This document shows positions 52,532 through 62,395 of a stretch of DNA of 64,000 nucleotides, one piece after another (positions within the stretch are counted from its first letter, which is position 1; the number at the start of each line of letters is the position of its first letter). Origin of the DNA: Hyphomicrobiaceae bacterium. Its GTDB lineage: Bacteria > Pseudomonadota > Alphaproteobacteria > Rhizobiales > Hyphomicrobiaceae. The translations under genes and the position numbers were made by a program. The DNA is taken from NCBI GenBank assembly GCA_022842785.1, contig JALHOW010000001.1, positions 62,001 to 126,000 on the forward strand, given 5' to 3'. The notes under the pieces are model-generated. The model was given only the letters and a program-made list of their open reading frames with translations. It had not been told where the DNA came from and did not search any database.

Positions 52532-53368
52532 ATGAGCAATACGCAAACCGGCGCGGCCAATCCCGATCTGCTGTGGTCAGCGGAGAAGCTCCGCGATGCA
52601 CTAGGTGCGCCGGGGCTTTCGATCGTGGATACGCGCCAGGCTGAGCACTTCGCTTCGGGACGTATTCCCGGTGCTCGCCACTTCGATCCCTATTTCGTCA
52701 ACTGCGATGATACGGATCCGGCGCCGCTCGCCTCGTTCACGCGCATGTGGGGGAACATGCTCGGCTGGCGTGGTGTGAGGCCTACCGATACCATCGTGTT
52801 CTATGGCGCTTTCACCGATATGTGTGCGGCGCGTGGCTTCTGGTTCGCCGAATACCTCGGCGTCAAGAATGTCCACGTGCTCGATGGCGGCATCAAAGCC
52901 TGGGTAGACGCGGGCCTTCCCCTCGAGCGTGACAGCCGTCCGCCCTCGCCTGCGAAGTTTGTGCCCGAGCCGGTGACCGAGCGCGTCGCCACATACGCGA
53001 GCATTCTTCGGGCTATCGACGATCCGCAAAGCCTCATCCTCGACAACCGCAGTCCCGCCGAGTTCACGGGCGCGGATCGGCGTGCGACGTACGGTGGTGC
53101 CGTGCCGAGTGCCATCAATTGCGATTGGGAAAACCTCTACGATCATGCGACGGGGCTTTTGAAATCGCCGGCCGAGCTGCGCGCGATTTTCGAGGCGCAT
53201 GGCGCAACACCCGACAAGAAAATCACCGTCTACTGCAATACCGGCTTCCGCTCGGCTCACGCCTATCTGGCCATGCGCCTGCTCGGCTATCCGCATGTGC
53301 GGAACTATGTGGGTTCATGGCAGGAGTGGGGAAATCGCGAGGGACTGCCGATCGCACGGCCGGAATGA
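52532..53368 (+). CDS. sseA: Two-domain sulfurtransferase (thiosulfate/3-mercaptopyruvate type)
   Basis: A 278-residue protein with tandem rhodanese domains. The first (LSIVDTRQAEHFASGRIPGA) is inactive; the second (LILDNRSPAEFTGA) has the active Cys235 in VYCNTGFRSAH. Known 3-mercaptopyruvate enzymes carry CGSGVTA and rhodaneses CRKGVT; CNTGFR matches neither exactly, so the donor is uncertain and the symbol is given on overall likeness. It may be co-transcribed with galU, although no functional link is obvious. Confidence 0.8.
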   Translation: MSNTQTGAANPDLLWSAEKLRDALGAPGLSIVDTRQAEHFASGRIPGARHFDPYFVNCDDTDPAPLASFTRMWGNMLGWRGVRPTDTIVFYGAFTDMCAARGFWFAEYLGVKNVHVLDGGIKAWVDAGLPLERDSRPPSPAKFVPEPVTERVATYASILRAIDDPQSLILDNRSPAEFTGADRRATYGGAVPSAINCDWENLYDHATGLLKSPAELRAIFEAHGATPDKKITVYCNTGFRSAHAYLAMRLLGYPHVRNYVGSWQEWGNREGLPIARPE

Positions 53369-53414
53369 CGGTCTCGCGATCTCGCTTTAGGCAGCAGAAC
53401 GGGAGCGATCGGCC

Positions 53415-55244
53415 ATGCGGAGGCGCGATTTTCTCAAGAATGCGGGTGCTCTACCCCTTCTTTCGGTCGCAGGCAGCATGAGCAAGAGCCACGCCCAGAC
53501 GAGCAGAGGAGGTACGCCGCCGGACTTTCGGCGCGTGCGCCCGTCCGACCCGGAATGGCCGTCCGCGACCGCGTGGGAGAGTCTGCGCCGTCGCCTCAAG
53601 GGCGCGCTCATTGCTGTTCAGTCGCCGCTCGAAGCCTGCGTCGGCAAGTCAGCGGACCCCGCCTGCGCTCAGCTCTTCCGCGACCTGAAGAACCCCTACT
53701 TCATTGGTGATCATGCCGCGCTCACGCAGACGCTCGGTTGGGCCAATGCCTGGACGACGAAGCCGAGCGCCTATGCGGTGGCTGCCGAGAATACCGCCGA
53801 TGTCGCTGCGGCCGTGAACTTCGCGCGCGAGAACAAGCTGCGACTGGTGGTCAAAGGCGGCGGTCACAGCTACTTCGGCAATTCGAATGCGCCGGATTCG
53901 CTCCTCATATGGACGCGGCGCATGAATGCCATAGAGCTGCATGATGCCTTCGTCGGCCAAGGCTGCACCGGCCGCGTCGCCCCGCGCACGGCAGTCCGCG
54001 TCGGCGCAGGCTGCCTCTGGGGGCACGTCTACAATGCCGTGACGACCCAGGGCGGCCGTTATGTGCAGGGCGGTGGCTGCATGACGGTCGGTGTCGCCGG
54101 TCTCGTGCAGAGTGGCGGCTTCGGCAGCTTCTCCAAGAATTACGGGACGGCGGCAGGCAGCCTTCTCGAAGCTGAGATCGTCACCGCTGACGGCCAAGTG
54201 CTCACCGCCAATGCCTGCACGAACGCGGAATTGTTCTGGGCACTCAAGGGTGGGGGTGGCGGCAGTCTCGGTGTCGTGACGCGACTGACACTCGAAACGC
54301 ATGATCTCCCGGATTTGTTTGGGGCCTGCTTCGCGACCGTGCGCGCATCATCCGACGAGGCCTTCCGAGAGCTGATCGGACACGCCGTCAGCTTCTATGC
54401 CGACAAACTTTTCAATCCGCATTGGGGCGAGCAGATAACGCTGCGCCCGAACCGCACGCTGCGCGTCGGCATGGTCTTCCAGGGCCTTAGCGAAGAGCAG
54501 GCGCGGGCCGTTTGGAAACCATTCTTCGACTGGGTCGGGAGCACGCCGGGACTTTCGCTTGAAGGTCCCCCAACCATTATCGCACTGCCGGCACGCAGCT
54601 TCTGGGATCCGGATCTGCTCCGGAAAGTGCCGGGGCTGGTCCTGTCTGACGGTCGGCCCGGCGCCTCAGCCGACAACGTGTTCTGGGCCGACAATCAGGG
54701 CGAGGCTGCGCAGTTCCTGAATGCCTACCAGTCGGCATGGCTTCCGGCGGCCTTGCTCGCGAAGGACCAACAGTCGCGACTGGCCGATGTTCTCCATGCG
54801 GCCGCCAAGCATTGGGGGCTCGGCCTGCACTTCAACAAAGGCCTTGCGGGTGCACCTGCGGCCGCCCTGGCGCGCTCGCGCGATACGGCGACCAACCCGC
54901 TAGCCATGGACGCTTTCGCGCTGGTGATCATCGCAAGCAACGCCAATCCAGCCTATCCGGGCATTCCCGGTCACGAGCCGGATCTGGCCACGGCCAAGAC
55001 GCGGGCGGCGGCGGTCGAACGTGCCATGGCCGAGATCTACCGCGCCGTGCCGAAGCGTCAGGCGGGCGCGTACGTTTCCGAAAGCAATTATTTCGACGAG
55101 GCCTGGCAGGAGTCCTACTGGGGCTCGAACTATCCGCGCCTGCTGGCCGCAAAGCAGAAGTACGATTCCGACGGCCTGTTCTTTGTTCACAATGGCGCTG
55201 GCACCGAAGGCTGGAGCCAGGACGGCTTCACCCGCCAGGGCTGA
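53415..55244 (+). CDS. Tat-exported FAD-binding oxidoreductase (berberine-bridge type)
   Basis: A 609-residue flavoprotein. The leader has the twin-arginine motif RRRDFLK followed by NAGALPLLSVAGSMSKSHAQ. The FAD domain (PCMH type) includes LRLVVKGGGHSYFGNSN; His151 is the residue that carries covalent FAD in the family. GAGCLWGHVYNAVTTQGGRY is where a second, cysteinyl link can occur (GAGC). The C-terminal NYFDEAWQESYWGSNYPRLL and KYDSDGLFFVHNGAG form the BBE region. Substrates are often sugars or alcohols; this one is unknown. Acts in the periplasm. Confidence 0.88.
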   Translation: MRRRDFLKNAGALPLLSVAGSMSKSHAQTSRGGTPPDFRRVRPSDPEWPSATAWESLRRRLKGALIAVQSPLEACVGKSADPACAQLFRDLKNPYFIGDHAALTQTLGWANAWTTKPSAYAVAAENTADVAAAVNFARENKLRLVVKGGGHSYFGNSNAPDSLLIWTRRMNAIELHDAFVGQGCTGRVAPRTAVRVGAGCLWGHVYNAVTTQGGRYVQGGGCMTVGVAGLVQSGGFGSFSKNYGTAAGSLLEAEIVTADGQVLTANACTNAELFWALKGGGGGSLGVVTRLTLETHDLPDLFGACFATVRASSDEAFRELIGHAVSFYADKLFNPHWGEQITLRPNRTLRVGMVFQGLSEEQARAVWKPFFDWVGSTPGLSLEGPPTIIALPARSFWDPDLLRKVPGLVLSDGRPGASADNVFWADNQGEAAQFLNAYQSAWLPAALLAKDQQSRLADVLHAAAKHWGLGLHFNKGLAGAPAAALARSRDTATNPLAMDAFALVIIASNANPAYPGIPGHEPDLATAKTRAAAVERAMAEIYRAVPKRQAGAYVSESNYFDEAWQESYWGSNYPRLLAAKQKYDSDGLFFVHNGAGTEGWSQDGFTRQG

Positions 55245-55355
55245 TGGCGCTTTCACCCTCGACTGACGCTCACCTGATGGGAGACTGACGCGCCGCGCGC
55301 ACGTTCGCCTCCGTCACCGCGGGCTCTTTGCTGCCCGCTGCCATCGGAGGACGTC

Positions 55356-55541
55356 ATGGGAAAATTGCAGTTTGATGCGCGCGGCCCTGCTCCCCTGCTC
55401 CAGAGTGCCTGTGCGGTCGTCTCGGGGCTTCTTCTCGTCGGTGTGCTGGCCTATGCGATCGTCGTTGGGCCCGGCACGGAGCTTGCGGCGGACCGGGGTG
55501 GCGATACCGAAGTCGCTCTCCGCCTCCGGCCGCAGCATTAG
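55356..55541 (+). CDS. Small single-helix membrane protein
   Basis: A 61-residue protein with one membrane helix (SACAVVSGLLLVGVLAYAIVV) between short polar ends. The ATG is five bases after GGAGG, which makes it a credible gene despite its size. No family is recognised. It lies between the flavoprotein gene and the second TRAP operon. Confidence 0.55.
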   Translation: MGKLQFDARGPAPLLQSACAVVSGLLLVGVLAYAIVVGPGTELAADRGGDTEVALRLRPQH

Positions 55542-55779
55542 TGCGCGGACGGCCAACGACTTTCGTTTATGAACGGGTGTCCGGACCGCGTTTGCCGCTC
55601 TGGTCGCCGGTTGTCTTCGGCCCCCTGGAATTCGACCATATAGCCCGCTGTGCTGCGTTTCCGGAGGCGATACTGCGTGTACAGCTTGCCGCGGCGGGCG
55701 CCCGGCGCTATGTGCTTGCCGCACGCGCGGTACTATGGAACTCCGCGCCAAAAGGTTGAGAGACCCAGGAGGAAGCAGA

Positions 55780-56793
55780 ATGATTTCGCGTCGTCGTGTG
55801 CTCGTCGGCTCGTCGGCTGTTGCCGGCGGGATCATCGGCGCCCCTTTCATTGCGCGGGCCCAGTCCGCCGAGTTCAGCTATAAGTACGCCAACAACCTGC
55901 CGCTGACGCACCCGATGAACGTGCGGGCTCGCGAGATGGCCGAGGCCGTCAAGAAAGAGACCAACGGCCGCGTCGAGATCGCCATCTTCCCGAACAACCA
56001 GCTCGGCTCCGACACGGACATGCTGAGCCAGGTGCGCTCGGGTGGCATCGAGTTCTTCACGCTCTCGGGCCTCATTCTCTCGACGCTCGTGCCGGCTGCG
56101 TCGATCAACGGCATCGGCTTTGCCTTCCCGAACTATGACACCGTCTGGAAAGCCATGGACGGCGATCTCGGCGCCTTCGTGCGCGGTCAGATCGCGAAGG
56201 CCAATCTCGTGGCCATGGAGAAGATCTGGGACAACGGCTTCCGCCAGACGACGACATCGACCAAGCCGATCAACACGGTCGATGACTTCAAGGGCATGAA
56301 GATCCGCGTGCCGGTCTCGCCGCTCTGGACGTCGATGTTCAAGGCGCTCGAGTCGGCGCCCGCCTCGATCAACTTCAACGAGGTCTACACAGCGCTGCAG
56401 ACCAAGGTCGTCGACGCGCAGGAGAATCCGCTCGCCATTATCTCGACGGCGAAGCTCTTCGAGGTGCAGAAGTACTGCTCGCTGACGAACCACATGTGGG
56501 ACGGCTTCTGGTTCCTCGCCAACCGTCGCGCCTGGGACGCCATCCCAGCTGATCTGCAGAAAATCGTCGCCAAGAACATCAACGATGCCGGCATGAAGGA
56601 ACGCGCCGACGTCTTCCAGCTCAATGCCGGCCTCCAGAAGGAACTTGCCGACAAGGGCATGACGTTCAATCAGCCCCAGGCCGACAGCTTCCGCGACAAG
56701 CTCCGTTCCGGCGGCTTCTATGCCGAATGGAAGGGCAAGTACGGCGACGAAGCTTGGGCCCTCCTCGAGAAGGCCGTCGGCAAGCTCTCCTGA
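55780..56793 (+). CDS. TRAP transporter substrate-binding protein DctP
   Basis: A 337-residue periplasmic receptor. The leader starts MISRRRVLVGSSAVAGG (Tat-like SRRR) and is cut near ARAQ. Mature signatures are NNLPLTHPMNVRAREMAEAV, NTVDDFKGMKIRVPVSPLWT, with the usual arginine that meets the ligand carboxylate, and TALQTKVVDAQENPL. This is the classical DctP branch, unlike the TakP-like protein at 16.7 kb. The ATG at 55780 follows AGGAGGAAG. The fused permease gene follows after about 100 bases. Confidence 0.93.
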   Translation: MISRRRVLVGSSAVAGGIIGAPFIARAQSAEFSYKYANNLPLTHPMNVRAREMAEAVKKETNGRVEIAIFPNNQLGSDTDMLSQVRSGGIEFFTLSGLILSTLVPAASINGIGFAFPNYDTVWKAMDGDLGAFVRGQIAKANLVAMEKIWDNGFRQTTTSTKPINTVDDFKGMKIRVPVSPLWTSMFKALESAPASINFNEVYTALQTKVVDAQENPLAIISTAKLFEVQKYCSLTNHMWDGFWFLANRRAWDAIPADLQKIVAKNINDAGMKERADVFQLNAGLQKELADKGMTFNQPQADSFRDKLRSGGFYAEWKGKYGDEAWALLEKAVGKLS

Positions 56794-56897
56794 TCGCTCA
56801 TAACGCAGGAGCCGCCGCGTGATCGCAAGCGCGGCGGCAGGCCTATTCCCGCGCGCAGGCAGCCTCTGCCTGCGCCGAACTCTTTGGGGGCGGCGGC

Positions 56898-58766
56898 ATG
56901 GCCACGCAGCAGCATACGCTCGACATCGGCGATCTGAGCGAGAGCCGTGAGCCGCCACGCGCGGGCTCGCTGTGGATGAAGCCGATCGAAGTCATCGCCT
57001 CCATGCTGCTGGTCGCGATTGTCTGCCTGCTGTTGGCAGGCGTGACCTCGCGCTATGTTTTCTCGCTGCCCGTCGTGTGGATCGACGAGGTCGCCTCGAT
57101 TTGCTTCCTTTGGCTCGCCATGCTCGGCACAGCCATTGCGCTCGATCGCAACGAGCATCTACGGCTGACGATCGTGCTGCGGCTGTTCTCCGAGCCGACG
57201 CAACGCTTCCTCGAAACCCTCGGCTGCCTCATCATTGCGACGTTCCTGCTGGCGCTGCTGCGCCCGGCGGTCGAATACGCGATGGAGGAATGGGCAATCA
57301 TCACGCCCGCCCTCAACATCCCGAACACCTTCCGCGTCTCCGCGATCCCGTTCGGCTTCACGACGATGCTCGCGATCGTGCTCGTCTACGCGGCGAAGAC
57401 GTCGCGCATACGCGATCTCGTGCTCTCGGCAGCCCTGATCGGCGCCATCGCGTTGGTGCTCTGGTACTTCATGCCGACGCTGATCCGTGCCGGAAACAGC
57501 AAGATCATCATCTTCCTCGTGGTCTTCGTCGCCGTCGCCCTCGCCATGGGCGTGCCGATCGCCTTCTGCTTCGGCATAGGCACATTGAGCTACTTGGCCT
57601 TCGCGACGCGCGTTTCGACCTTTGTCATGATCGGTCGCATGGACGAGGGCATGTCGCATCTCATCCTGATCTCCGTGCCGATCTTCGTGCTGCTCGGCTG
57701 CATTCTCGACCAGACGGGCATGGGCAAGGCGATCGTGGACTTTCTCGCCTCCCTGCTCGGCCACGTGAAGGCCGGCATGTCCTACGTGCTGCTCTGCTCG
57801 CTCTTCGTCGTGTCGGGCATCTCGGGCTCGAAGGTCTCGGACATGGCGACAGTTGCGCCGGCGCTCTTCCCCGAGATGAAACGGCGCGGGCACAAACCTC
57901 GAGAAATGATCGCTCTATTGGCGACAGGCGCGGCCATGGCCGACACCGTACCGCCGAGTATCGTGCTGATCGTACTCGGCTCGGTAGCCGGTGTGTCGAT
58001 CGCCGGTCTCTTCACGGCCGGTATCGTGGTCGCGATCGTGCTGCTCGCCGCGCTCATCGGCCTCGCGCGCTGGAAGAGCCGGCATGAGAGTATGGAAGGC
58101 GTCCGCCGTGCGCCGCTGAATGTCGTCGGCTGGACATTGCTGATCGCCGCGCCCGCGCTCGTGCTGCCCTTCCTCATCCGCAGTGCCGTGACGGGCGGTG
58201 TCGCCACCGCCACCGAAGTCTCGACCATTGCGGTGATCTATGCGCTGTTCGTCGGCATCGTGCTCTACGGCGGCATCAGCTGGAGCACATTCTACAAGAT
58301 GCTCGTCGAGACCGCCGCGCTGACCGGCGCCATCCTCATCATTCTCGGTACCGCCCTCGCCATGGCCTGGGCGATCACTCAGGCCGGCATCGCTCAGCAG
58401 CTAGCGACCCTCATGACCGGCCTGCCTGGCGGCTGGATCACGTTCATGGGCGTGACGATTGTCGTATTCCTCGTGCTCGGCTGCATTCTCGAGGGCCTGC
58501 CGGCCATCGTGCTCATGGCGCCGCTCATGTTCCCCATCGCCAAGCAGCTCGGCATTCACGATATCCACTATTCCATGGTGGTCGTGACGGCGATGAACAT
58601 CGGCCTGATGGCGCCGCCGATTGGCATAGGCTTCTACTTGGCCTGCAAGATTGGTAATGTGCCGCCAGACGAGGCCATTGGCGCCATCTGGCCTTACCTC
58701 GGCGCCCTGATCATCGGCTTGATCGTGATCGCGGCCGTGCCCTGGATCTCGATCGGGTTCCTCTGA
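56898..58766 (+). CDS. Fused TRAP transporter permease DctQM
   Basis: A 622-residue inner-membrane protein joining both permease subunits. Residues 25-190 are DctQ-like: VTSRYVFSLPVVWIDEVASI, LAMLGTAIALDRNEHLRLTI. From about residue 200 it is DctM-like: AMGVPIAFCFGIGTLSYLAF, SVPIFVLLGCILDQTGMGKA, VSGISGSKVSDMATVAPALF, ADTVPPSIVLIVLG and GLMAPPIGIGFYLACKIG. It works with the DctP protein upstream. The first TRAP system in the window has separate Q and M subunits. Confidence 0.95.
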   Translation: MATQQHTLDIGDLSESREPPRAGSLWMKPIEVIASMLLVAIVCLLLAGVTSRYVFSLPVVWIDEVASICFLWLAMLGTAIALDRNEHLRLTIVLRLFSEPTQRFLETLGCLIIATFLLALLRPAVEYAMEEWAIITPALNIPNTFRVSAIPFGFTTMLAIVLVYAAKTSRIRDLVLSAALIGAIALVLWYFMPTLIRAGNSKIIIFLVVFVAVALAMGVPIAFCFGIGTLSYLAFATRVSTFVMIGRMDEGMSHLILISVPIFVLLGCILDQTGMGKAIVDFLASLLGHVKAGMSYVLLCSLFVVSGISGSKVSDMATVAPALFPEMKRRGHKPREMIALLATGAAMADTVPPSIVLIVLGSVAGVSIAGLFTAGIVVAIVLLAALIGLARWKSRHESMEGVRRAPLNVVGWTLLIAAPALVLPFLIRSAVTGGVATATEVSTIAVIYALFVGIVLYGGISWSTFYKMLVETAALTGAILIILGTALAMAWAITQAGIAQQLATLMTGLPGGWITFMGVTIVVFLVLGCILEGLPAIVLMAPLMFPIAKQLGIHDIHYSMVVVTAMNIGLMAPPIGIGFYLACKIGNVPPDEAIGAIWPYLGALIIGLIVIAAVPWISIGFL

Positions 58767-58872
58767 GATCGCGCCGCTCTGACGCCGGTCTGACGAACCA
58801 ATGACGGCCGAAGCGCACATTGGCCCCACCACTGTAAGCGAACAGTCGCTTAGCGCGTTCGGAGGATGTGCG

Positions 58873-59112
58873 ATGAACGAGAAAGCGGGAAGCGGATCAA
58901 CTCAGACCCAGCACCATCAGTACCGGCATACAGGTGAAGAGGTCGGTGCGTGGGCGGTCATCGGGCTATTTCTAGCGCTATGGATCATGGCCTATGCGTT
59001 CGCCGTGAACGGCTGGAACATCGCGAGCGACAGGCCTTACGAAGCCGATATCGCGACGGGTTGGCAAGAACTTGGTACTCCCATCGAGGTTGATCTTGCC
59101 ACGCGGCAATGA
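58873..59112 (+). CDS. Small single-helix membrane protein
   Basis: A 79-residue protein. A polar N-terminus rich in Gln and His (STQTQHHQYRHTGEEVG) precedes one membrane helix (AWAVIGLFLALWIMAYAFAV) and a C-terminal polar part. The ATG at 58873 lies seven bases after GGAGG; the frame upstream is probably not translated. It converges on sdhB. No function is assigned. Confidence 0.6.
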   Translation: MNEKAGSGSTQTQHHQYRHTGEEVGAWAVIGLFLALWIMAYAFAVNGWNIASDRPYEADIATGWQELGTPIEVDLATRQ

Positions 59113-59127
59113 ACGCGCCTGGCGTTC

Positions 59128-59907
59128 CTAAACCCGCCGCTCCACCATGAGCTTCTTGAGCTCAGCGATGGCCTTTGCCGGGTTCAGACCCTTGGGGCAG
59201 GCCTTCGAGCAGTTCAGGATGGTGTGGCAGCGGTAGAGGCGGAACGGATCCTCGAGATTGTCGAGGCGCTCGCCTGTCGCCTCGTCACGCGAGTCGATGA
59301 CCCAGCGATAGGCTTGCAGCAGGATTGCGGGGCCGAGATAGCGATCCGAGTTCCACCAGTAGCTCGGACAGGACGCCGAGCAGCAGGCGCAGAGAATGCA
59401 TTCGTAGAGGCCGTCGAGCTTCTCGCGATCCTGGCGGCCTTGGCGCCATTCGCCGGGCGGCTCGGGCGTCGTGGTCTGCAGCCACGGCTCGATGGACTTG
59501 TGCTGCGCGTAGAAATTCGTGAGATCGGGGACGAGATCCTTGACCACCTCGAGATGCGGCAGCGGATAGATCTTCACAGGCCCCTTCACGTCTGAAGTCG
59601 CCTTGAGGCACGCAAGCGTGTTCGTGCCATCGATGTTCATGGAGCATGACCCGCAGATGCCTTCGCGGCACGAACGGCGGAAGGTCAGTGTCGGGTCGAT
59701 CTCGTTCTTGATCTTGATCAGCGCGTCGAGAACCATCGGTCCGCAGTTCGCCTGATCGACGTAGTACGTATCGAGGTGCGGGTTCTCGGCGTCGTCGGGG
59801 CTCCAGCGGTAGATCCGGAATTCCTTCCAGTCGCCTTTGCCCTCAGCTTTGTTCCAGGTCTTGCCGGGGCGGACGCGGGAATTCTTCGGAAGCGTAAGTT
59901 CGACCAT
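59128..59907 (-). CDS. sdhB: Succinate dehydrogenase iron-sulfur subunit
   Basis: A 259-residue subunit of respiratory complex II. The [2Fe-2S] ligands are Cys80, Cys85, Cys88 ([10 protein letters not shown]) and Cys100; the [4Fe-4S] and [3Fe-4S] ligands lie in [16 protein letters not shown] and [17 protein letters not shown]. It passes electrons from SdhA to ubiquinone on the cytoplasmic face of the membrane. The gene stands alone: the next gene upstream is the LpoA-like lipoprotein, not sdhA. Confidence 0.97.
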   Translation of the reverse strand: MVELTLPKNSRVRPGKTWNKAEGKGDWKEFRIYRWSPDDAENPHLDTYYVDQANCGPMVLDALIKIKNEIDPTLTFRRSCREGICGSCSMNIDGTNTLACLKATSDVKGPVKIYPLPHLEVVKDLVPDLTNFYAQHKSIEPWLQTTTPEPPGEWRQGRQDREKLDGLYECILCACCSASCPSYWWNSDRYLGPAILLQAYRWVIDSRDEATGERLDNLEDPFRLYRCHTILNCSKACPKGLNPAKAIAELKKLMVERRV

Positions 59908-60056
59908 CTGGCAAGCCTTCGCGCTGCGGAGCTCTGTCGCGGCGCGGACTTTTCATTGCTTTGACCGGGCCTGTCAACGCTACATTAGGGGCACTGCCAT
60001 GCCCCAGACGGCCATCTGTGGACGATATCTTAGGTGATGCCGCCTCTGAGAGCGTC

Positions 60057-61286
60057 TCAGCTCTTGGCCAGAGCGCTGGTATACAAGCGGCCTGGCTCCG
60101 CCGGCGCACCATCGATCACGGTGCTGCTGCCCCGGCCCACTTCCAGCACGGCGAGCTCGCGATCGACGATGCCACTGGCCGAGAGGCGGAAGCGCCCGTC
60201 AATCCCGCTGAAGCCGCTCGCGCGCGTCAGATTGGCTGTACCGAAGCGGCTGCCGCGCCCGGTTCCAGCCAGTGCCCCGGCGATGCCCACGGCGTCATAG
60301 GCGAGGCTCGCGACGCGCGGCGGCTGCGCCCCGTAGGACTTGGCGAAGCGCTCGGCGAACGGACGCCAGCCGCGCGGATCGGGCGCCGCGAACCAGCCGC
60401 CCGCGAAAGCTTTGTCCCGTGTGACGATGGGGGTGTCCCAGCCGCCCGTGCCGAGCAATCGCACCTGCTTCGTATCAATGCCCAGATAGGGAATGAAGGG
60501 CGCGACCATGGGCAGGATATCTTCGCCACCCGGCAGGAAGAGTGCATCGACGGGGGCATCTGCCGGCGCGGACTTGATGACCTCATGGATCTTGCGGGCG
60601 GGCGCGAGCACTGCGTTCGTATTGAGCGCATAGCGCTCGAGGGCCATGAGCGTAACGCCCGAGCGCGTCGTGGCGGACCTCAGGCTTTGCTCGAGCTGAT
60701 CGCCGTGGGCATCCCTCGGTATGAGCGCGACAAGGCGCGAGCGACCCTGGCGGGCGGCATAATCCACGATACGGGACACTTCCTGGTCGTGCAGGAAGCT
60801 CAGCAGGTAGACGCCATTCCCCGCGACCGAGCGGTCATTCGAGAAGCTGATGATTGGCACGCCGGCCTGGCGGGCGAGCGGTGCTGCGGCCGCCGTCGCG
60901 CGCGAGAACAGGGGCCCGAGGATGATCTCGGCGCCACCGGTAAGGGCTTCGCCAACGGCAGCGCGGGCGCCCTCCTCGGTGCCGCGATCGTCCTTCACGA
61001 TGAGCTGGAGGCCCGGCTGGTTGAGGTCGAATACCGAAAGCTCGGCCGCCTGCCGCAGCGCCTTGGCAATGGCCGCCGTCTGCGGATCGCCACTCGACGG
61101 CAGGATCAGCGCGACCTTGACCGGATCCTGCGCCGAGCCGGTTGCGCCGCCACCTGCGAGCGATCCCGTCGCCGATGAGCCCGAGCAGCCCGCCAGAAGA
61201 CTTGGCACGGTCAGTGACGTCGCGCCGAAAGCCAGGGCGCGCAGTATGTCACGGCGGGGTGGGCGGTAGCTCATCTTAGAATCCAT
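60057..61286 (-). CDS. Penicillin-binding protein activator, LpoA/LppC-like lipoprotein
   Basis: A 409-residue exported lipoprotein with the lipobox SLLAGC (Cys34). The mature part has the periplasmic type 1 binding fold: VALILPSSGDPQTAAIAKAL, AEIILGPLFSRATAAAAPLA, VPIISFSNDRSVAGNGVYLL and ALFLPGGEDILPM. In E. coli LpoA activates PBP1A from the outer membrane; whether this shorter form does the same is unknown. Its divergence from rsmI-yraN-gshB is a conserved layout that supports the call. Starts at 61286 and 61274 are both possible. Confidence 0.85.
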   Translation of the reverse strand: MDSKMSYRPPRRDILRALAFGATSLTVPSLLAGCSGSSATGSLAGGGATGSAQDPVKVALILPSSGDPQTAAIAKALRQAAELSVFDLNQPGLQLIVKDDRGTEEGARAAVGEALTGGAEIILGPLFSRATAAAAPLARQAGVPIISFSNDRSVAGNGVYLLSFLHDQEVSRIVDYAARQGRSRLVALIPRDAHGDQLEQSLRSATTRSGVTLMALERYALNTNAVLAPARKIHEVIKSAPADAPVDALFLPGGEDILPMVAPFIPYLGIDTKQVRLLGTGGWDTPIVTRDKAFAGGWFAAPDPRGWRPFAERFAKSYGAQPPRVASLAYDAVGIAGALAGTGRGSRFGTANLTRASGFSGIDGRFRLSASGIVDRELAVLEVGRGSSTVIDGAPAEPGRLYTSALAKS

Positions 61287-61444
61287 AGTCGAGTCGATAT
61301 CGCCTCACAGGTTCCCATAACAGGGCAGATGCGCCACACTCCGCCCGAAATGGCCCGGAAACAAGCCATGCGACGCCTCATCCACGGTGTTCGTCAGGCT
61401 GAAGATCAATCGCGGCCCCTGCAACTCATTTGTAAGCGGAACTG

Positions 61445-62395
61445 ATGTCCAAGACGAGCACGCCCGATCGGCGGAAAGGGGACCCGGATCCCGTGAGTCT
61501 TGACCTTGCCGTGTCTCGGATCGGCGCGGCGCTCGCCGAGCAGGCCACGCGCGAGATGGCCGCTCCGCTCGCCGGCGGGCTCTACGTGGTCGCGACCCCG
61601 ATCGGCAATCTCGGCGACATGACCGTCCGCGCCGTGACCACGCTCGCACGCGCCAATGCCATCCTCTGCGAGGACACGCGCGTCAGCCGCACGCTCCTCG
61701 CGCGCTACGCCATCGAGCGCCCGCTCCGCGCCTTCCACGAGCACAACGAGGACGCCGAGCAGGCCCGCATCCTTGCCGAACTGGCCGAGGGCCAAGCGAT
61801 CGCCCTCATCTCGGACGCCGGCACACCGCTGCTCTCCGATCCCGGCTTCAAGCTCGTACGGGCAGTGGTCGCGGCCGGCCACCCCGTGACGGCTCTCCCC
61901 GGTGCCTCGGCCATCCTCGCCGGCCTTGCGATTTCCGGCCTGCCCACGAACGGCTTTTTCTTTGGCGGCTTTCTGCCGCCGAAGGAGGTTGCCCGCCGGA
62001 CGCGCATCGAGGCCCTCGCCGCCATTCCCGCCAGCCTTGTGCTCTTCGAATCGCCGGGCCGGATCGCCGACACGCTCGCCGATGTCTCAGCCGTCCTCGG
62101 TGACCGCGAAGTCGTCGTTGCCCGCGAGCTGACCAAGCGCTTCGAGGAAGTGCGCCGCGGCTTGGCGCCAGTCCTCGCCGCCGAATTGGCCGCGAACCCG
62201 GTCAAAGGCGAGGTCGTTCTCATCATCGCGCCCGCGCCAGCCCGCGAGATCGGCGATGCCGAGATTGAAGCTGCACTCCGTGCCGCGCTCGCCTCATCCA
62301 GCCTGCGCGATGCCGTGCGCCTCGTGACTGACGACCTCGGCGCACCGCGTACGCGCGTCTATCAGATCGGCCTGCGCCTCAAGGACGAGGCATGA
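61445..62395 (+). CDS. rsmI: 16S rRNA (cytidine(1402)-2'-O)-methyltransferase RsmI
   Basis: A 316-residue tetrapyrrole-methylase-fold enzyme. GLYVVATPIGNLGDMTVRA, CEDTRVSRTLL, FHEHNE, ISDAGTPLLSDPG and FFFGGFLPPK are the RsmI sequence blocks. It 2'-O-methylates C1402 of 16S rRNA. A 40-residue N-terminal extension precedes the catalytic domain. Its stop overlaps the yraN start by four bases. Confidence 0.95.
   Translation: MSKTSTPDRRKGDPDPVSLDLAVSRIGAALAEQATREMAAPLAGGLYVVATPIGNLGDMTVRAVTTLARANAILCEDTRVSRTLLARYAIERPLRAFHEHNEDAEQARILAELAEGQAIALISDAGTPLLSDPGFKLVRAVVAAGHPVTALPGASAILAGLAISGLPTNGFFFGGFLPPKEVARRTRIEALAAIPASLVLFESPGRIADTLADVSAVLGDREVVVARELTKRFEEVRRGLAPVLAAELAANPVKGEVVLIIAPAPAREIGDAEIEAALRAALASSSLRDAVRLVTDDLGAPRTRVYQIGLRLKDEA

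Noticed and set aside
55541-55759. 72-residue frame between the small helix protein and the second TRAP operon
   Set aside because: It begins at a GTG within the previous stop region, with no ribosome site and no protein-like motif.
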